A DNA stretch of 64,000 nucleotides from the NCBI RefSeq assembly GCF_025399195.1, contig NW_026252145.1, positions 1 through 64,000 on the forward strand. The letters are read 5' to 3'. The stretch is from Umbelopsis ramanniana AG. Taxonomy: Eukaryota; Mucoromycota; Umbelopsidomycetes; Umbelopsidales; Umbelopsidaceae. Each line of letters starts with the position of its first letter. Within the stretch, counting starts at the first letter, position 1. The position numbers were made by a program, and so were the translations under genes. The notes beneath the pieces were generated by a model, which worked only from the letters and a program-made list of their open reading frames with translations, did not search any database and was not told where the DNA came from. Positions 1-8,941 of the stretch are shown in pieces.

Positions 1-735
1 ATCAGCACTTAGCGCTTATAAAATATTGACTGTAATGGTTGAATAGGCAATCTCTTTACATTTCAATTATAATGTCCCTCCCGCGCTATGTCTCTCGCTG
101 ATGCTCGTCCCATTACGCATTAAAAGTTTCTTAGCTGCTATCAGGCCCAGCAAAATCTTGACGGCAGCGGACATTCAAATATTAATCAAAACCTCTAGTC
201 CATCGAGAAGGACATGAATGTCGTTCTACATTCCACCTTCCCCAACTCAATTCCGTTCATTACCACCTTGAGTCCATTTTTACACCATTTTACTTTCTGA
301 CGTCATATTCTCCCACTATTTCATAATCGTCATCGCCAGATATAAACGATTTAAACTCGACCACTCCTATACGGCATCACCTCAACCAATCGAGTTGTCC
401 TTCTCAGTGATAGCTCATTTGAACGCCAGGACCAAGTAAGTTGACTTTCGGTTATGGATGATAACATCGACCTTAGTGGCGAGCATTCATTTTCATTTTC
501 TCCGGTGAATGCCTAAGTTATATAGACTCAAACTCGCCCTGCACCATCTACGCGCTCTCCAGTATACTGCTGTTGCCATGGATAGCCGATTTGAGCATTT
601 GGTGTAAAAGGTACAGGAAGATGTATGCCATTTGTTTTTATGACATAAATACGTACATTTCCATTAAAGGCAAATTTACAGAGGCAACTAAGCTATAGTG
701 AACTGCTTCATGTCCAAAGAGATACTGTACAGGCT
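1..735. repeat. Left copy of a ~730-bp dispersed direct repeat
   Basis: This stretch is repeated in the same orientation at about 4353-5086. Long blocks are identical or nearly so, for example around 200-300 and 4550-4650, and again around 430-540 and 4770-4880, with scattered substitutions and small indels elsewhere. The copy starts at the window edge, so its true left end is unseen. No open reading frame of note lies in it. Because the right copy directly follows the 3' part of a broken LINE, the simplest reading is that both copies are 3' regions of LINE insertions in head-to-tail order. A pair of LTRs is the alternative, but I see no TG...CA ends. Confidence 0.85.
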
Positions 736-1066
736 ATTGTATCGTCTAATAAGAGGAAAGTGGATGGGAGGTTGTTGTATGACGTTAACGGTAGAATTAG
801 CACGCGTACAGCACACTAACTAACATAATGTGCAATGTTATGGGTGTGTCGCATAAAACAACACTAACGGCTATTATGATAACGGACAATGCCCCATGCA
901 TGCTGCAATTGCAGTCGAAATTTAGTTAAGGCTGGAGATCATAAATGTCTATACTTAACTACTAATTCACCGTTCTTGAATCCTGTTGAAGGATTTGTTC
1001 GAAAGCGAGGGCTGATATAATGACAGACATGCTGACCGAGGGAGAAAGACTGAGTGGTCATAGACA
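736..1066. other. Unassigned sequence between repeats
   Basis: No gene, RNA or clear repeat is visible here. The short open frames have no family resemblance and are interrupted. It sits between the left direct repeat and the degenerate tandem array and may be decayed transposon sequence. Confidence 0.4.
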
Positions 1067-1660
1067 ACTCTGATCCTACGAACAGAATGCGAAAAGATGC
1101 TGTGAGTAAAGTGGTGAGGACATATAATAACATCAGAGGGCCTCTTCCATTTATGCGTTAACTTCAGAGTTATTCAACGTTTAGTCTATGTAGGCAGGAC
1201 AAAGGGATACGATGCAACGCATCACATTCTGCGTCCACCACTGATGCTGTGGTACTGTTACAGCGCTCAGAAATAATAAACTGATCAAAAATCTGATCCT
1301 GCAAACAGAATGTAAAAAGATGCAATGATTAAAGTGGTGGGGATTAAAAAAAAAAAAAAAAGGTGGGGGGGATATTTTGGACTGCGCCTAGGCATAATTC
1401 AACCATCAACAACTCGATCTTACGAACAGACTACAAAAAGATGCAGTGATCAAGGTGGTGGGGATATTTTGGACGGCGCTCAGACATAATTCAATCATCA
1501 ACACCTCTGATCTTACAATCAAATGCAAGAAGATCCTGTGATTAAAATGCCGGAATATTTTGGATTGCGCCCTGATATTATTCAACCGTAAACAACTGTA
1601 ATCTTACGAACAGACTGCAAAAAGATGCAATGATTAAGGTGGAAGGGACATTGCATTACA
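1067..1660. repeat. Degenerate ~92-bp tandem repeat array
   Basis: A unit of about 91-92 bp recurs head to tail. Clear units begin near 1408, 1500 and 1591, with more diverged copies near 1287 and 1067. Each unit carries a 'gatcttacgaacaga' like core, then 'aaaagatgcagtgat', 'ggtggggatatttt' and 'cataattcaa' blocks. The copy starting near 1287 is lengthened by an internal poly(A) and G run around 1345-1370, and an unrelated segment of about 110 bp separates it from the 1067 copy. It could be a minisatellite or the 5' regulatory repeats of the LINE whose remains start just downstream. LINE 5' ends built from tandem monomers are known in other lineages; here that role is inference. Confidence 0.75.
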
Positions 1661-1946
1661 ACAATCTATCGACTATATGGACGGGAACCTCGCATTCTGG
1701 CTCGCGTAGAAAAAATTGCAGAACCATACCTCATCAGAAGTACCGAAATATGACCAAGGACTTCTTGGAAAGAGCTCCAGGGGAATCTCTTTATTTCAAC
1801 AACAAGGATATCGTATTTAACAAGTAAATGCAAGACACTAAGCTACTAAGCTTCATCGACAGGGCGCGGATTATCGAAATTGTACGAACTGAAAATCAAG
1901 CTCAGCAACTACAAAATGCACATCATTTAACGAAACAAGGACAAAC

Positions 1947-2672
1947 TTGACGAAAGACTTCTCCGCCATTAACCGCAACCACCGACAACTTCTTCCGCAG
2001 GTTGCTTCAAACCGAGTCTCTCTCTCATGCAAGCATTACAATCGTTATATCGGAAATCTCTCTTTATTAAACCCTATCGCGAGATTTATCCGAGGATATA
2101 CGTGCATCAATACCACTGCTAATCTTGCTGAACATCCCAGGCCCTGGAACGCTCAGCACATTGCAGAATCCTCCACTTGCGCTTCCATAGCCAAGAAACC
2201 TGCTGCCCACACCGCACGACCCAAACCGAGTTACACTGCTATCGCACAGAAACTTGTAGCTAACAAACCAACTGCGAACGAAGCCGCTGCCAAAAGTGCC
2301 TTCGCTTTCTTTCACCAGAAGCGTGTCCCTCACAAGAGCTCAAGTGAGCAACGTCTTGGCCTCAGACGTATCTACGTAAATGGCATTCCGCGTACCAGTT
2401 ACAAGGAACTCAAATCCAGACTTCTTCTCGCTTCACTTTATGCTTACAAAGATAATTAACATCAGCTACATTGCGCAGAACTGTGTCGAGTTTGTCGTGC
2501 AGGAGGATTACACCACTTCCTTCCTTGCTAAATGTAAGACCTTCCGATTCCAAGTAATTGAAGCAGATCCTACTAAACCGCTTGATCCCAAATACCCTGT
2601 TGAAAAGCTCGAAGAAGTTAAGGCTCTGTTCGCAAAACGAGTCGCTAACATTATCCACAATACTATCGGCTC
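1947..2672 (+). pseudogene. LINE ORF1-like fragment, frameshifted
   Basis: An open frame from 1947 to 2459 ends in a segment reading RIYVNGIPRTSYKELKSRL. A second frame, from about 2431 to 2670, continues with FMLTKIINISYIAQNCVEF and EVKALFAKRVANIIHNT. Joined across a frameshift near 2430-2440 they read like the C-terminal half of a LINE ORF1 nucleic-acid-binding protein. The N-terminal part is Ala/Lys/Thr-rich and shows no zinc knuckle. At about 2670 the sequence passes without a stop into reverse transcriptase sequence, so the normal ORF1 end, the endonuclease and the start of ORF2 are missing. ORF1 identity is by style and position only; the adjoining RT is the firmer call. Confidence 0.55.
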
Positions 2673-3235
2673 CCTCTTCTTCCGCTCTGTTGGTCTCTTC
2701 CAAGGAAGTATCCTCAGCCCATGGTTATTCAATGTGTACATTGACGACCTCGCAGGAAAACTGGCCCGAATTGATCCCCATCCTTTCTTACCTCCCCTCC
2801 TTTTGTTCGCTGATGACACTTCTCCAGCCTTCCTCTCCTTCCATCGCTACCCGCATGCTTGCCATTATTCAAACTTGGAGTATTCACAACGGGATCAAGG
2901 TCAATGTTAACAAATCCGCTGTCATTGACTCTCCCTTCTCGCGACCCCTTCTACTCCCCTCCATAATACCACCCCCCTCCCACTTGTATCTTCTTATGAA
3001 TACCTCGGTATTCCATTTACCGCCAACGGTCTTGACTTTCCCTGCTTTGTCTCTTCTGTCGCTTCCCGAACAAGAAAACTTTTCTTCGCATCCACCAAGC
3101 ACAGCCAAGAATGGTCTTACTACGTCCGACTTGTTATCTTCAAACCTTCTGTCGATCCACCCACAATATGTCTTACCCCTTCTGCACGCCTCTGACACGC
3201 TCTTTCCCCGCTTCTTCCACTTACAAACTCTTCTG
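2673..3235 (+). pseudogene. LINE reverse transcriptase fragment, multiply frameshifted
   Basis: Hallmarks of a non-LTR reverse transcriptase occur in order but in several frames. FQGSILSPWLFNVYIDDLA (about 2697-2755) is the G-x-x-LSP-xLFN block. LLFADD (about 2802-2819) is the catalytic A/F-x-DD motif. A segment with NGIKVNVNKSAV (about 2890-2925) matches the following 'GL-x-N-x-x-K-S' block, and YEYLGIPF (about 2995-3018) is the thumb-side YLG motif. The 5' fingers region and the apurinic endonuclease domain are absent. At least two frame changes occur between 2819 and 3000. This is a dead, internally deleted copy. Such elements normally copy themselves by target-primed reverse transcription. 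Confidence 0.85.
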
Positions 3236-3254
3236 ACACAATGGGTCTGTCAGG

Positions 3255-3512
3255 GCCATCGCGGCTATGCAGCACCATCGAGAAATCTCGCTGGATAAGA
3301 CCTTGACAGAGCTTAAGACGGCTGATTTGAAAAGAAAGTTTCTAAAAGGCATATCTGATCAAACTCAGAGAAGGGAAATCAGAAGAGCAACTATTCAGAT
3401 GACATCCCTCAAGGAGATGTACGATTATGCAGAAGATTACTGGAGAGAAGAAGCCAGTGAATCCCACTTAACCATATCACGACGGGCCTTTCCTACCTTC
3501 CGGTCAGAATGA
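3255..3512 (+). pseudogene. Gag-like fragment (possible Ty3/Gypsy-type)
   Basis: An open frame of about 80 codons is strongly charged and reads LKTADLKRKFLKGISDQTQR followed by REIRRATIQMTSLKEMYDYAEDYWREE. The pattern of a hydrophobic 'F-x-x-G-I/L' followed by 'R-x-x-I' and a 'tsL-x-E-x' helix resembles the capsid region of LTR-retrotransposon Gag proteins. It interrupts the LINE remnant between its reverse transcriptase and its C-terminal zinc knuckle. It may be a nested insertion scar. No protease, LTR or primer-binding site is visible. The call is tentative. Confidence 0.35.
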
Positions 3513-3776
3513 CCGAACTAACCTCTAAGTGAACATGTTAGCCTTGTTAGAACAAGAAGAGAAGGGAGAAGAAAAGGAATATGACAATAAAGCGGACATT
3601 TCTTCGTATATAGAACCGGTTAAAATGGGAAGAACTATAGAAGGGCTTACTCTGAATACGAAAGAAACCGTAAGAGTCATAAACTCCTCTCTCTTCATAC
3701 TGACAACGCCCGGGATAGAGCTCTGGTTTTTGTATCCGTTCGCATCCGTAACCCCAAAATACGTACTATCGCCCAC

Positions 3777-3950
3777 AAATACCGGGTAAACACTCTGCTT
3801 GCTAAGTACAAGTGCCAATGTGGTGGAGCCTTCACTCGAGGACACATCACACGCTGCTACAATCTATGCTCCCTTCTTTCCGCTCGTCGACTTGGTCCGC
3901 TCCCATCTCCCCTTCCGTCGCCATATTATAGCTATGTCGACCACGCTCTA
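3777..3950 (+). pseudogene. LINE ORF2 C-terminal zinc-knuckle remnant
   Basis: The frame starting at 3777 reads KYRVNTLLAKYKCQCGGAFT, then RGHITRCYN, and closes at a stop near 3955. The cysteines and histidine are spaced C-x-C-x7-H-x3-C at about 3813-3857. That is close to the CCHC knuckle found after the reverse transcriptase in L1-like LINE ORF2 proteins. It lies downstream of the RT fragment in the right orientation, which supports a single LINE body of about 1.9-4.0 kb followed by its 3' region. Confidence 0.5.
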
Positions 3951-4352
3951 AACCAATGAAATCGGCATCTTCCTTTCCTCCATTTCTTTATCACCGGTAG
4001 TGACGACTTCAACTTCCAACCGCCATAAATAGCATGACCTCAACAACCCGCTAACTGTCTTCACTTTCCCGCATCTTTCGCCTACTCTCTCTGACCTGTC
4101 TTCTCCGTGCTCCGTATCCTTTATCACCTTGCTTCCCCTTCCCCGCCTCGGCATTTCTTCTTCTTTACGTTTACTTTCCCACTTGTTCTTCATTTTCTCT
4201 ACTATCCTTTGCTTTCCTTTATCCCTCTCTATGTTACAAATTGCGCATTACCTGCAGCAAGGCTTCTTCTTCGCTCAGGCGCCAATATTTCCTGTTTACT
4301 ATTGCGAAGCGTTACTCGCTAACGCTCGTAAACACTTTCGCAATAAAAGATC

Positions 4353-5086
4353 CTTATAAAAGTCGTTGAATCAACTCAATGGTTAAATAATCAATCTCTT
4401 CACATTTAAATCCTAACGTTTCCCAACCGCTATGTCTCTCGCTACGCTCGTCCCATTACGCATTGAAAGTTTTCTTAAACACTATCTGGCGAAGCGAAAT
4501 TTTGACGACAGCGGGCTTTAAAATATTAATCAAAACCTGCAGTTCATCGAGAAGGACATGAATGTCGTTCTACATTCCACCTTCCCCAACTCAATTCCGT
4601 TCATTTCCACCTTGAGTCCATTTTTACACCATTTTACTTTCTTACGTCATATTCTCCCACTATTTCATAATCGTCATCGCCAGATATAAACGATTTAAAC
4701 TCGACCACTCCTATGCGGCATCAACTCAACCAATTGATCTGTCCTTCTCAGTGATAGCTCGTTTGTACGCCAGGACCAGGTGAGTTGACTTTCGGTTATG
4801 GATGATAACATCCACCTTAGTGGCGAGCATTCATTTTCATTTTCTCCGGTGAATGCCTAAGTTATATAGACTTAAACTCGCCCTGCAACATCTACGCGCT
4901 CTCGAGTATACGGCTGTTACCATGGATAGCCGATTTGGGCATTTGGTGTATAAGGTACAGGAAGATGTATGCCATTTGTTTTTATGACATAAATACGTGT
5001 ATCTCCATAAAAGGCAACTTCTTTGAAGGCAATTAGACTATAGTGAGCTGCTTGATGTCGACTGCAAAGAGATATTGTGCTTTATG
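4353..5086. repeat. Right copy of the ~730-bp direct repeat
   Basis: This copy matches 1-735 from the 'cttataaaa' start to the 'ctatagtgagctgcttgatgtc' end, with substitutions and small indels. The best conserved blocks are near 4550-4650 and 4770-4970. It follows the LINE zinc-knuckle remnant and probably represents that element's 3' region. Confidence 0.85.
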
Positions 5087-6056
5087 CTCGCATTCAACAA
5101 ATGAATTCCAAAATTTCGACTAAAGATGCTTGTTTATAGAAAAATAGAAGCACTCATCCTTAGAACCATATCCGCTATGAAGAGTGTTAACGCCTAGCAA
5201 GTTAGAGAAACATACCTCACATTATCAATGGTTTCAACGAATTTCGTTCAGAAATACAAATTTACAGACAGTATGAAGAAACCTCTTTCAAGGTTGGCTC
5301 ATTGTGTCCAGAATGCAAAGTGTAACGTGGATCAGGGATTGAACACTTCTGGCACGATATAATCATGAATCATTTACGACCAGTTCACTGAGAAAACAAT
5401 AGAATCTCTTGAGAGCGTTTTCTGAATAGTGAACAATTTGATCTCATGTCTTTGCAGCTTAGCTGTCTAGTTTTGATGGTTGTTACGATCTAATTGCTGA
5501 CATTATCATTAAAGAAAAGTACATATTGACAATCAGATTCCAAATACATTTAGTTTGATACTCTGAGACCTCTTCAAATATTTTTGATTTCTTCCTGACT
5601 ATTCCAGGACGTAAGTATAACATTGTCTTTATTTATGGTCTCTTGATTAATCGAATATGGTATTTTAAAATTTTCTTGTAATGCACTTTATCTATGCAAA
5701 TGAGCCAAATTGGAATGATATCTTTTGCTGCGTTGATGGAGCTGATGAACGATATCAAAGGCTCAATAGCAAAAGTCTTTGGTCGGCTGACAAAAAGACG
5801 GTATAGTTAAGTTACATGGATGTAAAACTTGAATCCATCACAACAAACTGTCTACTTAGCATCATTATTGCTGACCTACGCAAGTATAAAATCAAGATAA
5901 AAAATTGGTCAAATGGAGAACATTGGGTTAGCTACGTGCATATCCAACTCTAAGTTTAATAGAATGTGAAATGGATTACAATGATGCCTGCAGCTTGAGA
6001 AATTTCCAAGGTTAAGAAGTTACTTTTTTGCGCAAGCAAACTTTCAAAACCACCTG
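5087..6056. other. AT-rich intergenic sequence, nothing recognised
   Basis: No open frame with coding character, tRNA or repeat is seen. The final ~60 bases are the promoter of the next gene. Confidence 0.5.
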
Positions 6057-6065
6057 TATAAAAAG
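6057..6065 (+). promoter_or_regulatory. TATA box of the Thr-rich secreted protein gene
   Basis: TATAAAAAG lies about 52-60 bases before the ATG at 6117. The following pyrimidine-rich 'ctcgctctttatc' is a plausible start-site region. The spacing fits a short 5' leader. Confidence 0.55.
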
Positions 6066-6116
6066 CTCGCTCTTTATCATTGAATTCACAGTATTGACTT
6101 CAACATATCTTGAAAA

Positions 6117-6523
6117 ATGCGCTCAGCCATCCCCATTCTAATTTGCTGCTTGTATGCACTAAGCGCTGTTGAAGCCACTCCCTTCTCAAAGAGAGAAAAT
6201 GCTGAGGTTCAGCAAGGTAATGCTAAGGCTGCCGAACCTCAAAACTTTGGTCGGATGACAAGAGTGATGACGATGACAAGGATCACCACCATCAAAAAGA
6301 TAGCGGCGATGAACATGATTCCCGTTCGGTTACCGTCTTGATTGGAACTAGCACCTATGCCATTCCCGACACAGGAACCGGCGCTATTATTGACCTCAAC
6401 GGCCTTATTGGAACTGCCTGCTCTTCAGTTCTTCCCTTATCTTTGTCTTCCTCTGCTGCTGTAAGCTCTTCTGCTGTAAGCTCGGCCGCTGACAGCACCA
6501 CTACCACCACTGATAGCACCACC

Positions 6524-6562
<39 letters not shown>

Positions 6563-6601
6563 GATTCCACTGAAAGCGCCACTACCAGAGGTCCTGCTTA
6601 G
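6117..6601 (+). pseudogene. Secreted Asp/Thr/Ser-rich protein with an apparent frameshift
   Basis: The first frame (6117-6341) opens with a convincing signal peptide (MRSAIPILICCLYALSAVEA) and a KR-like processing site. From about 6242 the coding character moves to another frame. That frame reads an acidic Asp/Lys/His run and a hydrophobic IGTSTYAIPDTGTGAIIDL segment. It ends in a Ser/Ala stretch and a long Thr run built on ACC/ACT codons, with a stop at 6599-6601. Upstream the second frame has no start near the signal peptide. I tested an intron starting at the 'gtaatg' at 6217 and it does not restore the frame. So this is either a pseudogene, an unusual splice, or a one-base sequence error. 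No catalytic domain is recognised. A secreted or wall-associated mucin-like role is inference. Confidence 0.55.
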
Positions 6602-6712
6602 TGTTCTTAGAATTCTTTGGTATTTGGTATCGGGGTTTGGCTGTCGTTAATCTAAATACCGAATATGCTGACTTCAAGATGGGAGAAACAGAATTAATGG
6701 TAGATATGACGT

Positions 6713-6722
6713 TATATAAAAG
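6713..6722 (+). promoter_or_regulatory. TATA-like element pointing into the 3' end of the next gene
   Basis: TATATAAAAG followed by a pyrimidine-rich initiator-like tract (6725-6741) looks like a + strand core promoter. The first ATG downstream, at 6770, opens a 63-codon frame that runs antisense over the 3' end of the minus-strand gene at 6833-8056. Confidence 0.35.
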
Positions 6723-6769
6723 CGGTCTCTTTCCCTCTATTATCAAATAACAATAAACATATATCACAA

Positions 6770-6961
6770 ATGGAATTTATGCAATTTGAAGTGAAGAAAG
6801 GAGATCATATTTGCAGCAACGCTGTAGTTGGTTCAAATAAATTGGGTTTGTTTCTTCTGTACGAAAATAATGAAAGAAGAATTCATAATTCTGTTGACAC
6901 AGCTGTCAATATCACCATCATATTCAACAACGGCATCAATACTAGAAGCATTGATGGATAA
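6770..6961 (+). CDS. Small hypothetical ORF antisense to the neighbouring gene
   Basis: This 63-codon frame is supported only by its position about 50 bases after a TATA-like element. The protein has no signal peptide or recognisable domain. Two thirds of it lies antisense to the larger minus-strand gene, so its codons may be a by-product. It may mark an antisense transcript rather than a protein. Confidence 0.2.
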   Translation: MEFMQFEVKKGDHICSNAVVGSNKLGLFLLYENNERRIHNSVDTAVNITIIFNNGINTRSIDG

Positions 6962-8056
6962 AAGGTCTTGCACATTTTCAATACAGTCTACTACCAGACA
7001 TCTTTTTTGGTTCAAGTTTCCGGATATAGCCATAATCTTTAACTCATGGCCACTGAGTATCAGTATCGGTCGACCTCTCCAATTGCATATATCTGCACCG
7101 TCATGCTCGTGCCAGTCGCACCAAACTGAGGGTAGGTTTGGTGGAATTTCAACTTCTCCAAATATTGCTGATGTTAATATGTCATAAAACTTCTGGTCTT
7201 TTGTTCTACAGTCCCTATAGTATTGAATGATTCGATTAATTCCGAATCCCAATAGCACATCTGGAAACCTGACTTCAAAGCCTTGGCCGTCATTAACAAT
7301 CTCTACGTAGCCCAAGTGGATCATAACAAATATTCGTTTTCCGATATCGTGGTTATTATGTAACAGTGCTACATCGCAAAGAACTGCTCCTAGGGTTACC
7401 TGCTGACAAGATGCAATTTGTGATGCTGTGCACGGTCCAGTGTATTCAGATTCTGCTCTTGATCCCAGCCAAGCAATCCACTCAATGCAATATATAGTGT
7501 CTTTTGGCGTTGCCCATCCGAGTTGTAAGAGTAAGTTTTTGATGCATTTATCATACTGCTTCCCAGAGTATCCTGAGCTATGATGTCCTCCAGAACTCCA
7601 CAGCCACCACCTTCCTTTCTTCCACTCGTAGCATCCGGCCGTTTTAACAATTTGATAGTAAATCCACAATAGATATCCAAACCACCAGCCACATATGCTA
7701 GTAATAACAGCTCCTATACCGAAGTTCCTTCGAATGCACCATACCTGCATTCTCATCAGAACAGAACTTGGAAATTTTCGTAAAATCCCCCAGGATGCCG
7801 GATGTGATCCATTGCATATGAACTCAACTGCAGTAAGTCCATTCTCAATTGCCAATAACAATTGAGCATCACTGAGAGTTTCGAGATGTCGTTGAGAGTT
7901 GCTGCCATGGTCAGAAGTTATGAGATAAGCTGTAATTTTTCGAAGCTGTAAGATTTGTCTGTTGAAACTATCTCTTGCGAGCTGTTCTGCGGACACTGCT
8001 ATGGCCAAAGTCGCCAGTATCAGTGCAGCCGGATCTACCGAACCAAATTCTACCAT
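6833..8056 (-). CDS. Hypothetical 407-aa protein, intronless
   Basis: This is a single uninterrupted frame from an ATG at 8056 to a stop at 6833. I do not recognise a family. The N-terminus (about residues 8-24) is hydrophobic. A longer hydrophobic stretch around residues 112-137 (FGIGAVITSICGWWFGYLLW) could be a membrane segment. The middle is unusually rich in Trp, Gly and Cys (a KKGRWWLWSSGG segment around 145-156). The C-terminal third (FEVRFPDVLLGFGINRIIQY onward) looks like a folded soluble region. The intronless structure contrasts with intron-bearing neighbours. It could be a lineage-specific gene or a transferred one. Length and steady composition make it likely to be real. Confidence 0.6.
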   Translation of the reverse strand: MVEFGSVDPAALILATLAIAVSAEQLARDSFNRQILQLRKITAYLITSDHGSNSQRHLETLSDAQLLLAIENGLTAVEFICNGSHPASWGILRKFPSSVLMRMQVWCIRRNFGIGAVITSICGWWFGYLLWIYYQIVKTAGCYEWKKGRWWLWSSGGHHSSGYSGKQYDKCIKNLLLQLGWATPKDTIYCIEWIAWLGSRAESEYTGPCTASQIASCQQVTLGAVLCDVALLHNNHDIGKRIFVMIHLGYVEIVNDGQGFEVRFPDVLLGFGINRIIQYYRDCRTKDQKFYDILTSAIFGEVEIPPNLPSVWCDWHEHDGADICNWRGRPILILSGHELKIMAISGNLNQKRCLVVDCIENVQDLLSINASSIDAVVEYDGDIDSCVNRIMNSSFIIFVQKKQTQFI

Positions 8057-8941
8057 TTCTACACTATGATAGTCCCATGGTACTATGGCAACTTTGTCAG
8101 ATTTTTATATCGCTCGATACCTTGTACTACAGGTTGTTTCCACCTGTGATGCAATAGATTTACTTTATAATATGCAGATGTACGACACCTTCGGATGTCT
8201 TGAAAAAATAGTTCATTGCTATCGCTCTAACATGTCGCAAGTTTTTCGCTTAATACCAGTACATGCTATCCAGTTGTAGATCGACGACTTTCTGTTTAGC
8301 GAGATGAGCGAGACTTTTTTTGTGACACATTTTCCATTTGCTGCTCGCCAGATACCTGAGCTATTAGTATAGAATGCTGTAGTTACATTGTCTTGGAGTA
8401 TTCAAATCCTGAAGTTCGAAACGTCTTTAACGATTGTAGGGCGAGTTATGTTGCTTTTCACTATGATAAAATGTGAAATTGGGACTACAAACACAGACTA
8501 TGCGTCTGAAGTATTGGAAATGCTCCGCCGAATTACTGTCATTAGGACTTCCAAACATGAGCTTACAGATACTGTAACCACTTTTCATTTTTTCCCTGGC
8601 TCTTCACTTGTCTGACCGAACTGACATTGCTATGGGCTGGAAATCAGGCCCTACAAATATAGGTGTACCTGACTGGGCGTTGGCTTTGCAACCGCCAAGG
8701 TGAAGGCATCAATCTCCATTCTGGCGCTTTGAAGTCAGTGAGAGGCTATGCCGCAGTAGAAATTTTATATGACGACACCATTCAACGCATATTACATAAA
8801 GTTACTCTATTTTGCTGACAGTTAACGCATATTGGTCTGCTGCAAGGGAATATCTGCACTTACCTATCCTTGTACTACACACATTTACTGTTTCAAATTT
8901 AAGCCGCGAAATCCATAGACTGCCCTGCTCTCTCCCGCTTG
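8057..8941. other. Intergenic region between divergent genes
   Basis: This holds the presumed promoters of the minus-strand orphan and the plus-strand formamidase. Short open frames here (for example near 8388-8615) lack proper starts or family resemblance. Nothing else is recognised. Confidence 0.45.

Larger units (their letters stand above)
1661..4352 (+). mobile_element. Degenerate LINE (non-LTR retrotransposon) body
   Basis: This interval gathers the ORF1-like fragment, the RT fragment, the gag-like intrusion and the zinc-knuckle remnant, all on the + strand. It is flanked by the tandem array upstream and by the right ~730-bp direct repeat downstream. No intact ORF2 or endonuclease remains, so the copy cannot be autonomous. 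Target-site duplications could not be identified because the element boundaries are blurred by decay and the left repeat is cut by the window edge. Confidence 0.75.

Noticed and set aside
6217-6264. Possible 46-48-nt intron that would repair the Thr-rich secreted protein gene
   Set aside because: Neither acceptor restores the second frame; one gives an immediate stop and the other stays in the first frame.
8388-8615. 75-codon plus-strand frame
   Set aside because: No ATG-led family resemblance, no signal or helix pattern; likely chance.
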